Shown in pieces: positions 18,979-30,824 of a stretch of DNA of 64,000 nucleotides. The stretch lies in the NCBI GenBank assembly GCA_018398815.1, contig CM031618.1:48505033-48569032 (forward strand), given 5' to 3'. This stretch comes from Conus ventricosus. Its lineage: Eukaryota; Mollusca; Gastropoda; Neogastropoda; Conidae. A program made the translations under genes and the position numbers. Position 1 is the stretch's first letter, and every line of letters starts with the position of its first letter. A model generated the notes under the pieces. It did no database searches and was not told the DNA's origin. It worked only from the letters and a program-made list of their open reading frames with translations.

Positions 18979-21157
18979 GTTAGGCCTGCTCTGTTGGTTA
19001 GAATAGTCGTTAGGCCTGCTCTGTTGGTTAGAATAGTCGCTAGGCCTGCACTGTTGGTTAGAATAGTCATTAGGCCTGCACTGTTGGTTAGAATAGTCGT
19101 TAGGCCTGCACTGTTGGTTAGAATAGTCGTTAGGCCTGCTCTGTTGGTTAGAATAGTCATTAGGCCTGCAGTGTTGGTTAGAATAGTCGTCAGGCCTGCT
19201 CTGTTGGTTACAATAGTCGTTGGGCCTGTTCTGTTGGTTAGAATAGTCGTTAGGCCTGCTCTGTTGGTTACAATAGTCGCTAGACCTGTTCTGTTGGTTA
19301 GAATAGTCGTTAGGCCTGCTCTGTTGGTTACAATAGTCGTTAGGCCTGTTCTGTTGGTTAGAATAGTCGTCAGGCCTGCACTGTTGGTTACAATAGTCGT
19401 TAGGTCTGCACTGTTGGTTACAATAGTCGTTAGGTCTGCAGTGTTGGTTAGAATAGTCGTTAGGTCTGCACTGTTGGTTAGAATAGTCGTTAGGTCTGCA
19501 CTCTTGGCTACAATAGTCGTCAGGTCTGCACTGTTGGTTAGAATAGTCGTTAGGTCTGCACTGTTGGTTACAATAGTCGTCAGGTCTGCAGTGTTGGTTA
19601 CAATAGTCGTCAGGTCTGCACTCTTGGCTACAATAGTCGTTAGGTCTGCACTGTTGGTTACAATAGTCGTTAGGTCTGCACTGTTGGTTACAATAGTCGT
19701 TAGGCCTGAACTGTTGGCTACAATAGTCGTTAGGTCTGCACTGTTGGTTATAATAGTCGTCAGGTCTGCACTGTTGGTTACAATAGTCGTCAGGTCTGCA
19801 CTGTTGGTTACAATAGTCTTTAGGTCTGCACTGTTGGTTACAATAGTCGTCAAGTCTGCACTGTTGGTTACAATAGTCGTTAGGTCTGCACTCTTGGCTA
19901 CAATAGTCGTTAGGTCTGCACTGTTGGTTACAGTAGTCGCTAGGTCTGCACTGTTAGTTACAATAGTCGTTAGGTCAGCACTCTTGGTTACAATGGTCGT
20001 TAGGCCGGCACTGTTGGTTACAATAGTCGTTAGGCCTGTACTGATGGTTAGAATAGTCGTCAGGTCTGCAGTGGTGGTTACAATAGTCGTTAGGCCTACA
20101 ATGTTGGTTACAATAGTCGTTTGGTCTGCATTGTTGGTTAAAATAGTCGTTAGGCCGGCACTATTGGTTAGAATAGTCGTTAGGTCGGCACTGTTGGTTA
20201 GAATAGTCGTTAGGCCTGCACTGTTGGTTACGATAGTCGTTAGGCCTTCACTGTTGGTTGCAATAGTCGTTAGGCCGGCACTGTTGGTTACGATAGTCGT
20301 TAAGTCTGCATTGTTGGTTAGAATAGTCGTTAGGCCGGCACTGTAGGCTAGAATAGTCGTTAGGCCTGCAATGTTGGTTAGAATAGTCGTTAGGCCGGCA
20401 CTGTTGGTTAGAATAGGCGTTAGGCCTGCACTGTGGTTAGAATAGTCGTTAAGCCTGCAGTGTTGGTTAGAATAGTCGTTAGGCCTGCAGTGTTGGTTAG
20501 AATAGTCGTTAGACCTGCACTGTTGGTTAGAATAGTCTTTGGGCCTGCACTGTTGGTTAGAATAGTCGTTGGGCCTGCACTGTTGGTTAGAATAGTCGTT
20601 AGGCCTGCACTGTTGGTTAGAATAGTCGTTGGGCCTGCACTGTTGGTTAGAATAGTCGTTAGACCTGCACTGTTGGTTAGAATAGTCGTTAGGCCTGCAT
20701 TGTTGGTTAGAATAGTTGTTAGGCCTGCAGTGGTGGTTAGAATAGTCGTTAGGCCTGCAGTGTTGGTTAGAATAATCATTAGGCCTGTAATGTTGGTTAG
20801 AATAGTCGTTAGACCTGCACTGTTAGTTAGAATAGTCGTTTGGCCTACACTGTTGGTTTGAATAGTCATTAGGCCTGTAATGTTGGTTAGAATAGTCGTT
20901 AGACCTGCAGTGTTGGTTAGAATAGTCGTCAGTCCTGCAGTGTTGTTAGAATAGTCGTTAGGCCTGCAGTGTTGGTTAGAATAGTCGTTAGGCCTGCAGT
21001 GTTGGTTACAATAGTCGTTAGGCCTGCAGTGTTGGTTAGAATAGTCGTTAGGCCTGCAGTGTTGGTTAGAATAGTCGTTAGGCCTGCAGTGTTGGTTACA
21101 ATAGTCGTTAGGCCTGCAGTGTTGGTTAGAATAGTCGTTCGGCCTGAACTATTGGTT
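18979..21157. repeat. 30-bp minisatellite (~73 copies), open on both strands
   Basis: The unit reads TTAGGCCTGCACTGTTGGTT plus AGAATAGTCG, with subtypes at fixed positions (GGCCTGC/GGTCTGC, AGAATAG/ACAATAG). Because the period is a multiple of three, long frames exist on both strands: decapeptide LTTIVTNSAG-type on minus, LLVRIVVRPA-type on plus (474 codons from 18922). Single-base deletions at ~20433 and ~20945 shift the frames. Whether any strand is translated cannot be told. Confidence 0.93.
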
Positions 21158-21492
21158 AGAACAGTTGTCTCAGCAATGTCCGTTGTGCTGACACCATCCC
21201 CTTCTCCTACTCCGCCCTCTTTTTTTCCTGTTCCATCTTCTGTGCCGCCTCAGTGGCAGTGCACCCACGCCGCTCATTCCGAACCCCCGTCCACAGTCAC
21301 ACCCCGGCCCAGCCCATCACTGCCTCGGCACCGGCAATCCACAGGGAGCAGTCAGTGTCAAGTCGTCAGTAGGCAATCCACCGGAAGAGACACTGCACCG
21401 CTGCCGAGTCACTTCGGTGGTGTTCAGTTGCGCCTGTTCTGATCCAACATACACAGGACACCACCTACTAAGCCCCCTACTGACGACAGTAA

Positions 21493-21876
21493 TTGCGTAG
21501 TCGCGGAGCCGGCATGCGTGAGCTCTCCCTCCAGAGGGCGCCACCATGTCCGCCTAGCGACAACCCCTTGAAGTTGCCGATACCGGTGACCCCGACGGAA
21601 TCGAGCCAAGGCCATAGATATAGAGAGGACATTAAAACTGAGTTCACCATGAGAACAGGGCATGAAGATAATGCTATGGATTTCCATTCCGGTCTGAGAC
21701 TGCATGACAGGGCTATATTCTACGCTTACTTTCATGATATCCCAGCGTCAAACAGGCCTGAGAGATACAGACACCTGGAGTGTTGGTCTGGAAATTTGAG
21801 CAACACTCTTAGAGACGCATTCAATAAGTGGATGAAACTCAACTGTGTGGTTCCAGTCTTTCCAACTGAGCCCTAA
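21493..21876 (+). CDS. Uncertain ORF with globular C-terminal half
   Basis: A 127-codon frame whose second half (FHSGLRLHDRAIFYAYFHDI, then RYRHLECWSGNLSNTLRDAF) has protein-like composition, while the first half looks like GC-rich non-coding DNA. It ends next to a tRNA-like SINE. It could be an exon or a transposon fragment. I recognise no family. 21170-21490 before it is GC-rich and proline-coding in one frame, without a clear gene. Confidence 0.25.
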   Translation: MRSRGAGMRELSLQRAPPCPPSDNPLKLPIPVTPTESSQGHRYREDIKTEFTMRTGHEDNAMDFHSGLRLHDRAIFYAYFHDIPASNRPERYRHLECWSGNLSNTLRDAFNKWMKLNCVVPVFPTEP

Positions 21877-21928
21877 GTAAACTCAACTCTAGGTAGGAGC
21901 CGGTCGGCACAGAAAAAAATCTCGCATG

Positions 21929-22000
21929 GCTCTGATGGGAATCGAACCTACGACCTCCCAACCGGGAGTCCGCGACGCTAATCACTTCGCCATAGCGGCT
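21929..22000 (-). repeat. tRNA-derived SINE head or tRNA pseudogene
   Basis: The minus strand shows an A-box TGGCGAAGTGATTAGCG and, at normal spacing, a perfect B-box GGTTCGATTCC. The middle holds an anticodon-stem-like CTCCC/GGGAG but does not form a clean seven-base loop, so a SINE head is preferred over a functional tRNA gene. 22001-22670 contains a (GTTT)n tract (22258-22283) and no gene I can support. Confidence 0.6.
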
Positions 22001-22670
22001 AGTAACTCCGCCGTCTTTGTCTTGGGGCCTGTACCTCTGGGTGGGGTCTTCACGTGTTTTCTGCCGTGGTGATGGGGTCTGTGGTATTGTTTCTACTCCT
22101 GTGCCTCTTCCTTGATGAGACTGCACGTATGGTGGCCAGTGGTGCCAGTCATAATGCCAGCTCCCCTCGGGGAAGGAGGTACCTCGTCCATCAGGCCTGT
22201 GTTACGTTATCTCTCCACCCGGTGATTGGAGAGGTGCAATAAACGTTTGGTGTCTTTGTTTATTGTTTGTTTGTTTGTTTGTTTCTCCTCGCAAAAAAAA
22301 AATTGAAATAAAACCTGTTTACCACCTCATCGTGGAAACAGAGTGTCATATGTGCGTGTTGTTGTCGGTGGTGTTGGTGTTGTTCTTGTTGCTATTCTTG
22401 TTTGTTTGTTGTTGTTTTGCTCCACTTTGTTGCTGCTGCTGTCATTTTTATAGGCCTGTAATGAGCTCATCACGGGAGTATGAGTTGCTCCACTTGTTTA
22501 ATTCCTGCTTACAATTCCCTGCCTCATTTGAGATTTCCTTCCACATTTTTGTTTAGTTGTGGAGGGATGTGTTGACCTGTGCACCTGCCCCTCCTCACTG
22601 TGTGGGGATTGCGTCCTCAAGTCGTCCCCCTTGACGGGGGTCAGCAGTGTGACAGGACGCCACTTCTACA

Positions 22671-23186
22671 GTCTGTCTGAAAACGGTCTGTAGATGTACT
22701 GGTTTTTGTGTAAATTCTGTCGGAAAACTGTCTGTGGGTGTATGCTTTTTATGTAAATTCTGTCTGAAAACTGCCTGTGGATGTATTGCTTTTTATGTAA
22801 ATTCTGTCTGAAAACTGTCTGTGGATGTATTGCTTTTCATATAGATTCTGTTTGAAAACCGTCAGTGGATGTATTGCTTTTCATATAAATTCTGTTTGAA
22901 AACTGTTTTTCGATGTATTGTATTTCATATAAATTCTGTCTGAAATCTGTCTGTGGATGTATTGCTTTTTATGTAAATTCTGTCTGAAAACTGCCTGTGG
23001 ATGTATTGCTTTTTGATATACATTCTGTCTGAAATCGGTCTGTGGGTGTATTGCTTTTGATATACATTCAGTCTGAAATCTGTCTGTGGGTGTAATGCTT
23101 TTGATATAAATTCTGTCTGAAAACTGCCTGTGGATGTATTGCTTTTGATATACATTCTGTCTGAACATTGTCTCGGGATGTATTGT
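22671..23186 (+). repeat. 44-bp minisatellite (~11-12 copies)
   Basis: The unit reads AAAACTGTCTGTGGATGTAT then TGCTTTTCATATAAATTCTG and TCTG. It ends four bases before the U2-like sequence. Length variants of one or two bases break any frame. Confidence 0.9.
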
Positions 23187-23191
23187 TTTCT

Positions 23192-23229
23192 TCGCTTCTC
23201 GGCCTTTTGGCTAAGATCAAAGTGTATCG
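23192..23229 (+). pseudogene. U2 snRNA 5' fragment
   Basis: TCGCTTCTCGGCCTTTTGGC followed by TAAGATCAAAGTGTA matches the 5' terminal ~35 nucleotides of metazoan U2 snRNA, including 5' stem-loop I, with one extra A. The branch-site recognition region GTAGTATCTGTT that should follow is absent. It is therefore a truncated pseudogene or insertion remnant, not a working U2 gene. Confidence 0.8.
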
Positions 23230-23309
23230 TTTTTCCTTCGGTCGTGACTGCTGGTTCATATCTCTGACCTCTCACAGTGTATGTCATGTAACAGGTGATC
23301 GTGTCTGTC

Positions 23310-23354
23310 AAGAGGTAAGGTGCAGCACAGGCCACTTCATCTTTGCCCTCGCTC
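23310..23354 (+). repeat. ~43-bp direct repeat, left copy
   Basis: GAGGTAAGGTGCAGCACAGG then CCACTTCATCTTTGCCCTCG recurs with three differences at 26893-26936. The two copies bracket duplication copy A. Confidence 0.75.
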
Positions 23355-24559
23355 AAGTGTAACTGAGTGACTGTCTATTAGAATCCAGCCATTGAACTGT
23401 GCAGTACAATGCTATTGTAACTGAGTGACTTATTAGAATCTAGCCATTGAACTGTACAGTACAATTCTATTGTAACTGAGTGACTGTCTATTAGAATCCA
23501 GCCATTGAACTGTGCAGTACAATGCTATTGTAACTGAGTGACTTATTAGAATCTAGCCATTGAACTGTACAGTACAATTCTATTGTAAAACAAATCAAGC
23601 AGTGTTCAAGAACTCCTTTAAAACACTTGGCAGAAAATACTGAATTTTAATGAGTAAAAAAAAAGGTGCACACTTGAAAAACTGTGCACCCATGAAAAAC
23701 TGTGCACCCATGAAAAACTGTTGATTTTCCAATCGGTGGTGCACTACATATATTTTCCAGGCACCACTCTCTCATTACACAACTAACACCTGTTAAGAAT
23801 AAAGGTGAAAAAAAACTAGGCTTTGCCTTTTATTGAGGCGTCTCTGTTGTTCTCTGTTGTTTAGTCAACATATACAAGTATAAGCCTCTTTCATACGATT
23901 TCCGATGTACTGACAGCTTCATGACATGATTCAGATGCTGGCCGAGGCTGCTTGGAATGAACTTAATTGATGATTAGAATAAAACCAGTGAATGGACATT
24001 TATATTCGAAATTGATTAATGAGCCACCTCCACCCCCTCCCCTTAACACTATCGCTCATACAGCACAGTACTTAAGGACACAAGTTGATTGTAATAATGC
24101 TAGACGGGTCACATATGTGTATGAGCCTTCAGAAGAAACGGCCCGTTAAGACGTAGCAGTCATCCTTTTTTTTTTTTTTTCGATCGAGCTGTTGGATAAG
24201 AGATCGATGAATAAAGAAGTTCAAGAGATTCGAATCCGAAATTGTTCCAAAATTCTCGTTTTTATTTAATTTCTTTTCTTTTTTTTACGATTTGACTTTT
24301 CATACACAAAAAATCATCAGAAATTGAAACAAATTCACCAGAAAGTTAAAGAGTTATTAAGATTTCTGTTTGCCAACCACTCTGTCCTCAAAACGTAACT
24401 ATGAGAAAGTAGAGTACATCCTGAGTTGCCTGATTTTCAGCCGTGTGGTCTTCACTGGCCGTGGCTGTCCTAACCCTGTCCTCCTGTCACTCCACAACAG
24501 GAGGGGGAGGGGGGGGGGGGCGGCCAGGGGTGACATGTCACGGCAGTGTATCCACAGGA

Positions 24560-24790
24560 TTGAGGCGACAGACGACCCAGGAGGCATGCAGGTCATGTGA
24601 CTTCTAACACCAATCACAGCGGTGTGTCCCCCAGGAGGTATGCAGGTCATGTGACTTATTCTAACACCAATCACAGCAGTGTATCCCCCAGGAGGCAGGC
24701 AGGTCATGTGACTTCTTCCAACACCAATCACGGCAGTGTATCCCCTAGGAGGCAGGCCGACCATGTGGCGTCTTCCAACACGAAACCCCA
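24560..24790 (+). repeat. ~60-bp minisatellite within duplication copy A
   Basis: Four units of GGAGGCAGGCAGGTCATGTG-ACTTCTAACACCAATCACGGCAGTGTATCCCC type. Copy B has five units at 28866-29125, showing unit turnover since the duplication. Confidence 0.85.
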
Positions 24791-24897
24791 GGAAACCTTG
24801 TGAAGTGATGCCGTTCATCAACAGGTCTCCAGAGGCAACTGGTGTAAGAGCTATGACAACTTGGTGGGCATTTTCTTCCAGTGCAAGGACGTTTGCG

Positions 24898-24949
<52 letters not shown>

Positions 24950-25158
24950 TATCACCATCATCATCATCATCATCATCATCATCGTCATCATCAGCAGCAG
25001 CAGCTGCATGATAGTAATAATGATTACAAGAACAACAAGCATAATAATAATAACACCAATAATAATAATGACAATAATAATGATAATAATAATAATAATG
25101 ATAGTAATGATAATAATAACAATAATGATGATGATGATAATAATGATAGCAATTAATA
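24898..25158 (+). repeat. (CAT)n and (AAT)n microsatellites, copy A
   Basis: A long CAT tract, a (CAG)4 spot and imperfect AAT/ATG repeats. All long frames here are low-complexity artefacts. The counterpart in copy B is 29245-29490 and is shorter. Confidence 0.92.
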
Positions 25159-25779
25159 GTGATAAAAATGAGAAGAAAAAAGATGGAAGAAGACGAAGAG
25201 CTCCTTTCATGACGGGACAGATTGGTTGTAAATTTTGTCACTCCTTGTGAATTGAATCATTTCTTCTCCAGTGAACAGACTGACCGCTTGAAAAGCTAGA
25301 ACATTTGTTTCTATCTGTAATGCTTTCTTGTGCAGATAGAGGTTTCTGGGGAACGTTTTCCGCTTACACCAGACCCGTTTTGTACACAAATGTGTCTCCC
25401 TTGAAGTAGCAATCAGCATATGATTGTGGTAGGTTGAATGCAAAAGAAAAGACCTGTTCACAGAATTTTTCGCTTTTTTTCGGGGTGAGGGATGGAGGGA
25501 GACAAATCGGAATTTCCCTGTGGACAAAGATTTCAGGGCCGTACAGTTGCTTTTCTTCTGGTTCGTTTGCACGCTGTAATACAGCACAGGGTTCTAACAC
25601 ATTTTTTCCTTTATGTGAATCTTCATGGACGGTGAACCAGTTTGAATGTGTTTATTTTTCTTATAGTCATTCTCTAGTTAGTTCGTGAAGATTTGTGTCA
25701 AAGTTCCTGTCAGAGGAGACTTTAGTTGGAACGATTTCCATGTGGCACCCTCACAGATTCATTAAACTTTAGAACCCGA

Positions 25780-26262
25780 TGGCAAATGAAACAAACTGCA
25801 GCGGTACTGGAACACGACAAAAAGCAGAAGAGTACACAAAACAAAGTGTGAAGTAACGCAGATTTAATGCACGACACAAAACAGGACAAGAAATTTTCGG
25901 CAATATGCCTTCCTCGGCGACAAAAAAAATACAGACGTAAACATGCACAATACGCCCCTTGTGAAGCCAAAGTGGTGAATGAAGTAGACAGAGGGACAGT
26001 GGAAGAGAGGGTGAGTAGAGTTCGAGGAATAGGGCACGAGGAAAGAGGGTAGAGTAAAGTGAGGAGGAGGAAAAGGAGAGAGAGAGGGGGGGGGGGGGGA
26101 GAGGGGAGAAAGAGAGGGGAGAGATAGAGAATGGAAGTAGAGGAAGAGTGGAGAATGATAGAGAGAAGAGGAGGGGAAGGAGCGTGAGTAGAGGGGGAGG
26201 GTGTGATGGTATGTAGTGGGTGTGTTGCATATGAATGAAATGAACAAGAGAAAACACAATAA
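25780..26262 (-). mobile_element. Solo PLE-2 5' leader-like segment, copy A
   Basis: It is near-identical to 55385-55735, the leader of PLE-2, starting GCAAATGAAACAAACTGCAG and running through the GGCATATTGCC hairpin into purine-rich DNA. On the minus strand CCGAGGA-GGCATATTGCC-GAAAA resembles a decayed hammerhead core. No RT is attached, so it is a truncated or solo terminal segment of that family. Confidence 0.6.
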
Positions 26263-26279
26263 ACTCAAAAAGCATTTTA

Positions 26280-26465
26280 AATGACAAGGGGGGGGGGGGG
26301 GGAGAGAAGGGGGTCAGCCACCTAAAGCACCCGACCCAAGTCTGACCCAAGGGTAGGTTGCCCTACCGAAGCACCAAGGGGGATGAGAGGGGAAAACGGG
26401 AGAACCCTGAGAAAAAACCCACTAGCCAGACGCAGCTAAGAGCTGCAAGGCCCCCTCCCCCCCCC

Positions 26466-26512
<47 letters not shown>

Positions 26513-26700
26513 ACACCACACGCAAATAAAAAATGCACTTGCCCGGGGGCACAACCACACACACACACACATACATACATACATACATACAAGTGCGCGC
26601 GTGCATGGTTGTTCATGCACACATACACACGCCAATAAGCACACACACTGGGGGGGGGGGGGGGGGGGAGGGAGGGTTACAATGGGGAATAAATGATAAA
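26280..26700 (+). repeat. Poly-G, poly-C, CA and CATA tracts, copy A
   Basis: G run at 26287-26302, a mixed C run at ~26450-26498, CA at 26499-26520, CATA at ~26571-26590 and a G run at 26650-26668. Lengths here are likely unreliable in the assembly. Confidence 0.85.
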
Positions 26701-26892
26701 TGGGTAAATGTACAAACAAGGCATACATTAAGACATCTGGGTGTAGCATAGGACGTAGGTGGTGCTATGGTGGCCGCAACAGAAAAAAAGGGCAAAAAAT
26801 AAGAGCATTAACGCAAAAGATAGATATGCGGTCATGATGAGAGGCGCTAACAACACTCCCAATGACACAAACACACCAAAAAAAAAAAACAG

Positions 26893-26936
26893 AGGTAAGG
26901 TACAGCACAGGCCACTTCATCTTTCCCCTCGCTCTC
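26893..26936 (+). repeat. ~43-bp direct repeat, right copy
   Basis: GAGGTAAGGTACAGCACAGG then CCACTTCATCTTTCCCCTCG, matching 23310-23354. It lies just outside the end of copy A. Confidence 0.75.
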
Positions 26937-27237
26937 AATGGCATCATTGTTGTTATCGCTGCTACAGCTGCTGTCTGTGCCTGCCTTTTTTTCATATGCA
27001 ATGCTGTTTTCTTCTCACTTAGCGAGATATGGAGCGAGGCTTATTCCTTCCTTCCTTTGCCACTGATTATGGACAGACGGATTGGGACGTTGGAAACGTG
27101 GAAAGTGGATGTAAAGAGATGGGGAAAATAGACGGACGTGTGTTTACAAGAGGAAGAAAACAGGAGAGCCGGTTTCCTCTCCTGTCTACACTGGGTTTGT
27201 TTGGTATGCAGTGTACTCACACGCGTTTCTAAAGTCC

Positions 27238-27245
27238 ACACACAC

Positions 27246-27296
<51 letters not shown>

Positions 27297-27667
27297 TCAT
27301 GTTGCGAAAGTCATACTCAGACAAAAGGCACACCCTATCCGCACTTGTTGAGTCAGTCATACTAAGACAAAAACATCCTATCAGGACTTGTTGAGTCAGT
27401 CATACTGAGAAAAAAAGCACACACCCTATCCGCACATGTTGAGTCAGTCACATGGAGACAACGAGCACACCTTATCTGCACATGTTGAGTCAGTCACACT
27501 GATACAACAAGCACACCCCCTATCTGCACATGTCGAGTCAGTCACATGGAGACAACAAGCACACACCCTATCTGCACATGTTGAGTCAGTCACACTGATA
27601 CAACAAGCATACACCCTATCTGCACATGTTGAGTCGTCATACTGATACAACAAGCACACACCACATC
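27238..27667 (+). repeat. (CA)n and ~50-bp minisatellite
   Basis: CA repeat at 27238-27292, then about seven units carrying ATCTGCACATGTTGAGTCAG and ACACTGATACAACAAGCACA. 26937-27237 and 27668-27828 are unique DNA with no gene seen. Confidence 0.88.
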
Positions 27668-27828
27668 TGCACACATTTTCTTCTGCTCACATGGAATTGG
27701 ATTCGATGGTACCATGGCCATGAGTCAATTCAGTGACGTCACACGGAAACAGACCTTTCTATGTCAAAACGAAACGTGGTTTAAAGTTGTGAACAAACAC
27801 AACTACTCATTTGAAACTACAATGTCAA

Positions 27829-29246
27829 GTGTAACTGAGTGACTGTCTATTAGAATCTAGCCATTGAACTGTGCAGTACAATTCTATTGTAAAACAAATC
27901 AAGCAGTGTCCAAGAATTCCTTTAAAACACTTGGCAGAGATATACTGAATTTTAATGAGTAAAAACAAAAGGTGCACACATGAAAAACTGTGCACCCATG
28001 AAAAACTGTGCACCCATGAAAAACTGTTGATTTCCCAATCGGGGGTGCACTAAAGTATTTTCATACACCACTCCCTCATTACACAACTAACACCTGTTAA
28101 GAATAAAGATGAAAAAAGTAGGCTTTGCCTTTTCTTGAGGCGTCTCTGTTATTCTCTGTTGTTTAGTCAACATATACAAGTATAAGCCTCTTTCTACGAT
28201 TTCCGATGTACTGACAGCTTCATGACATGATTCAGATGCTGGCCGAGGCTGCTTGGAATGAACTTAATTGATGATTAGAATAAAACCAGTGAATGGACAT
28301 TTATATTTGAAAACTGAACAATGAGCCACCTCCACCCCATCCCCTTAACACTATCGCTCATACAGCACAGTACTTAAGGACACATGTTCATTGTAATAAT
28401 GCTAGACGGGTCACATATGTGTATGAGCCTTCAGAAGAAACGGCCCGTTAAGATGTAGCAGTCATCCTTTTTTTTCTTCGATCGAGCTGTTGGATAAGAG
28501 ATCGATAAATAAAGAAGTTCAAGAGATTCGAATGGAAATTGTTCCAAAATTCTCGTTTTTATTCATTTTTTTCTTTCTTTTTTTTACGATTTGACTTTTC
28601 ATACACAAAAATCATCAGAAATTGAAACAAATTCATCAGAAAGTTAAAGAGTTATTAAGATTTCTGTTGCCAACCACTCTGTCCTCAAAACGTAACTATG
28701 AGAAAGTAGAGTACATCCTGAGTTGCCTGATTTCAGCCGTGTGGTCTTCACTGGCCGTGGCTGTCCTAACCCTGTCCTCCTGTCACTCACAACAGGAGGG
28801 GGAGGGGGGCGGCCAGGGGTGACATGTCACGGCAGTGTATCCACAGGATTGAGGCGACAGACGACCCAGGAGGCATGCAGGTCATGTGACTTCTAACACC
28901 AATCACAGCGGTGTGTCCCCCAGGAGGTATGCAGGTCATGTGACTTATTCTAACACCAATCACGGCAGTGTATCCCCAGGAGGCAGGCCGACCATGTGAC
29001 TTCTTCCAACACCAATCACGGCAGTGTATCCCCTAGGAGGCAGGCAGGTCATGTGACTTCTAACACCAATCACGGCAGTGTATCCCCTAGGAGGCAGGCC
29101 GACCATGTGGCTTCTTCCAACACGAAACCCCAGGAAACCTTGTGAAGTGATGCCGTTCATCAACAGGTCTCCAGAGGCAACTGGTGTAAGAGCTATGACA
29201 ACTTGGTGGGCATTTTCTTCCAGTGCAAGGACGTTTGCGTCATCAC

Positions 29247-29292
<46 letters not shown>

Positions 29293-30785
29293 TATCACCA
29301 TCATCATCATCATCATCGTCATCAGCAGCAGCAGCAGCTGCATGATAGTAATAATGATTACAAGAACAACAAGCATAATAATAATAACACCAATAATAAT
29401 AATGACAATAATAATGATAATAATAATAATGATAGTAATGATAAATAATACAATAATGATGATGATGATAATAATGATAGCAATTAATAGTGATAAAAAT
29501 GAGAAGAAAAAAATTGGAAGAAGACGAAGAGCTCCTTTCCTGACGGGACAGATTGGTTGTAAATTTTGTCACTCCTTGTGAATTGAATCATTTCTTCTCC
29601 AGTGAACAGACTGACCGCTTGAAAAGCTAGAACATTTGTTTCTATCTGTAATGCTTTCTTGTGCAGATAGAGGTTTCTGGGGAACGTTTTCCGCTTACAC
29701 CAGACCCGTTTTGTACACAAATGTGTCTCCCTTGAAGTAGCAATCAGCATATGATTGTGGTAGGTTGAATGCAAAAGAAAAGACCTGTTCACAGAATTGT
29801 TCGCTTTTTTTCGGGGTGAGGGATGGAGGGAGACAAATCGGAATTTCCCTGTGGACAAAGATGTTCAGGGCCGTACAGTTGCTTTTCTTCTGGTTCGTTT
29901 GCACGCTGTAATACAGCACAGGGTTCTAACACATTTTTTCCTTTATTGTGAATCTTCATGGACGGTGAACCAGTTTGAATGTGTTTATTTTTCTTATAGT
30001 CATTCTCTGGTTAGTTCGTGAAGATTTGTGTAAAAGTTCCTGTCAGAGGAGACTTTAGTTGGAACGATTTCCATGTGGCACCCTCACAGATTCATTAAAC
30101 TTTAGAACCCGATGGCAAATGAAACAAACTGCAGCGGTACTGGAACACGACAAAAAGCAGAAGAGTACACAAAACAAAGTGTGAAGTAACGCAGTTTTTA
30201 ATGCACGACACAAAACAGGACAAGAAATTTTCGGCAATATGCCTTCCTCGGCGACAAAAAAAATACAGACGTAAACATGCACAATACGCCCTTGTGAAGC
30301 CAAAGTGGTGAATGAAGTAGACAGAGGGACAGTGGAAGAGAGGGTGAGTAGAGTTCGAGGAATAGGGCACGAGGAAAGAGGGTAGAGTAAAGTGAGGAGG
30401 AGGAAAAGGAGAGAGAGAGAGGGGGGGGGGGAGGGGAGAAAGAGAGGGAGAGATAGAGAATGGAAGTAGAGGAAGAGTGGAGAATGATAGAGAGAAGAGG
30501 AGGGGAAGGAGCGTGAGTAGAGGGGGCGGGTGTGATGGTATGTAGTGGTGTGTTGCATATGAATGAAATGAACAAGAGAAAACACAATAAACTCAAAAAG
30601 CATTTTAAATGACAAGTGGGGGGGGGGGGGGGGAGAGAAGGGGGTCAGCCACCTAAAGCACCCGACCCAAGTCTGACCCAAGGGTAGGTTGCCCTACCAA
30701 AGCACCAAGGGGTGAGAGGGAAAACGGGAGAACCCTGAGAAAAAACCCACTAGCCAGACGCAGCTAAGAGCTGCAAGGCTCCCCC

Positions 30786-30824
<39 letters not shown>

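Larger units (their letters stand above)
23354..26886 (+). repeat. Segmental duplication, copy A
   Basis: About 3.5 kb is near-identical to 27829-31208 in direct orientation. Parts in order: 50-58-bp tandem units with GTAACTGAGTGACT (four here, one in copy B), unique DNA, a CATGTGACTTCTAACACCAA minisatellite (24560-24790), (CAT)n and (AAT)n tracts (24898-25155), a possible exon-like region (25207-25600, minus), a PLE-2 leader-like segment (25780-26260), poly-G/poly-C and CA tracts. Differences between copies are mostly short indels in repeats. Confidence 0.88.

Noticed and set aside
21929..22000. Functional tRNA gene
   Set aside because: The A and B boxes are good, but a proper seven-base anticodon loop and acceptor stem cannot be formed, so a SINE head or pseudogene is more likely.
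24851..25250. Frames of poly-His, poly-Ile, poly-Ser, poly-Asp and poly-Met on both strands
   Set aside because: They come from (CAT)n and (AAT)n microsatellites. The same tract is shorter in copy B and no flank looks coding.
25207..25600. Conserved minus-strand exon (EKQLYGPEIFVHREIPICLP-like frame, present in both duplicated copies)
   Set aside because: It looks somewhat protein-like, but no splice sites or homologue are evident, and sharing between the copies is explained by the recent duplication. Not listed as a gene.
26358..26750. Proline- and glycine-rich frames in the C/G tracts
   Set aside because: Homopolymer artefacts; run lengths differ between the two duplicated copies.
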